NCBI GenBank assembly: GCA_000949895.1
Contig: JWIT01000001.1
Span: forward strand, 248,001-312,000
Source of the DNA: Agrobacterium arsenijevicii
GTDB lineage: Bacteria > Pseudomonadota > Alphaproteobacteria > Rhizobiales > Rhizobiaceae
Length of the DNA: 64,000 nt
Direction of reading: 5' to 3'
Shown here: piece by piece, positions 63,807-64,000 of the stretch
Numbering within the stretch: the stretch's first letter is position 1
How the letters are laid out: the number at the start of each line of letters is the position of its first letter
The notes under the pieces: generated by a model
Databases searched by the model: none
What the model was told of the DNA's origin: nothing
The model's input: the letters and a program-made list of their open reading frames with translations, nothing else
Position numbers and translations under genes: made by a program

Positions 63807-64000
63807 ATGATCATCAAGCCTGAACTCCATACATTTGCACTTACCGCCCTCGTCGGCAGCATGGGTGCGCTGCTTGCCAGCCTGCTCGATGTTCCCGCAC
63901 CCTTCCTTTCCGGTCCGGCGCTTGCGGTGACGATCACGGGGCTGGCCGGCTTAAAGCTTGGAATTCCCGCCTTCATCCGCAACGCCTGTTTCGTTGTCGT
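63807..64000 (+). CDS. AbrB-family membrane protein, cut by window end
   Basis: The frame runs off the right edge; 64 residues are visible. They read HTFALTALVGSMGALLASLL, then DVPAPFLSGPALAVTITGLA, the first repeat of the AbrB/ammonia-monooxygenase-like integral membrane family (typical xPAPxLxGPxLA motif). Function unknown, possibly transport. An in-frame ATG at 63717 could extend the start by 30 codons; neither start has a good ribosome site. Same strand as rirA but past its terminator. Confidence 0.65.
   Translation, partial: MIIKPELHTFALTALVGSMGALLASLLDVPAPFLSGPALAVTITGLAGLKLGIPAFIRNACFVV

Overview
The window is a piece of the main chromosome of a Rhizobiaceae bacterium, almost certainly Agrobacterium. 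Gene content and order match the Agrobacterium circular chromosome: rirA, the ctp common-pilus locus, mbfA, the infC-rpmI-rplT and pheST clusters, lepA and mmsA. There are also rhizobial signatures: Irr-type operators, a RIME-like intergenic repeat, a CtrA box and Flp/Tad pili. I see no prophage, insertion sequence, CRISPR array or other sign of recent mobile DNA. The DNA is uniformly GC-rich core sequence apart from a few AT-rich intergenic stretches.

Layout. 1-11 kb is accessory metabolism with local regulators: a cut MarR gene, a FadR-type regulator with an enolase-superfamily sugar-acid dehydratase, xseA, a Gfo/Idh/MocA oxidoreductase, an isochorismatase-like hydrolase with a GlxA-type regulator, and two aldo/keto reductases, one divergent from a LysR gene across a perfect palindrome. 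11-17 kb holds translation genes, all on the minus strand: infC (ATT start), rpmI, rplT, then a kinase-like gene overlapping pheS, then pheT. 17-25 kb has an alpha/beta hydrolase, a transglutaminase-like protein under CtrA-like half sites, mbfA divergent from a truncated haemoglobin across two Irr boxes, an orphan TRAP binding protein, and an AraC regulator with a membrane domain facing a secreted hydrolase. 25-38 kb includes a GNAT/nitrilase pair, lepA, an Rrf2/thioredoxin-reductase-like pair with duplicated operators, a MocR/EamA pair, a GH25 lipoprotein, and DoxX and SelW-like genes.

38.5-49.5 kb carries tRNA-Leu(CAG) and the complete ctpABCDEFGHI type IVb (Flp/Tad) pilus locus. It is flanked by two genes that look like pilus accessories: a secretin N-domain paralogue and a TadD-like TPR lipoprotein. 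A perfect CtrA box and two CcrM sites precede ctpC. 49.6-64 kb has an M17 aminopeptidase, pncB, a MarR/NlpC-P60 pair, a DUF475 TerC-like transporter with an overlapping short upstream ORF, an EamA transporter, LysR/mmsA, a DUF898 membrane protein overlapping an M48 metalloprotease, an iron ABC binding protein divergent from rirA, and the start of an AbrB-like membrane protein.

Two themes recur. Iron and metal homeostasis appears in mbfA with its Irr boxes, afuA-like/rirA, and the DUF475 transporter. Divergent regulator/target pairs often have a palindrome I could read directly. The least explained items are the DUF475 leader, the DUF898-M48 pair, the kinase-pheS overlap, the possibly Irr-linked haemoglobin, and the hairpin at the MarR start. 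No wholly new multi-gene system is evident.
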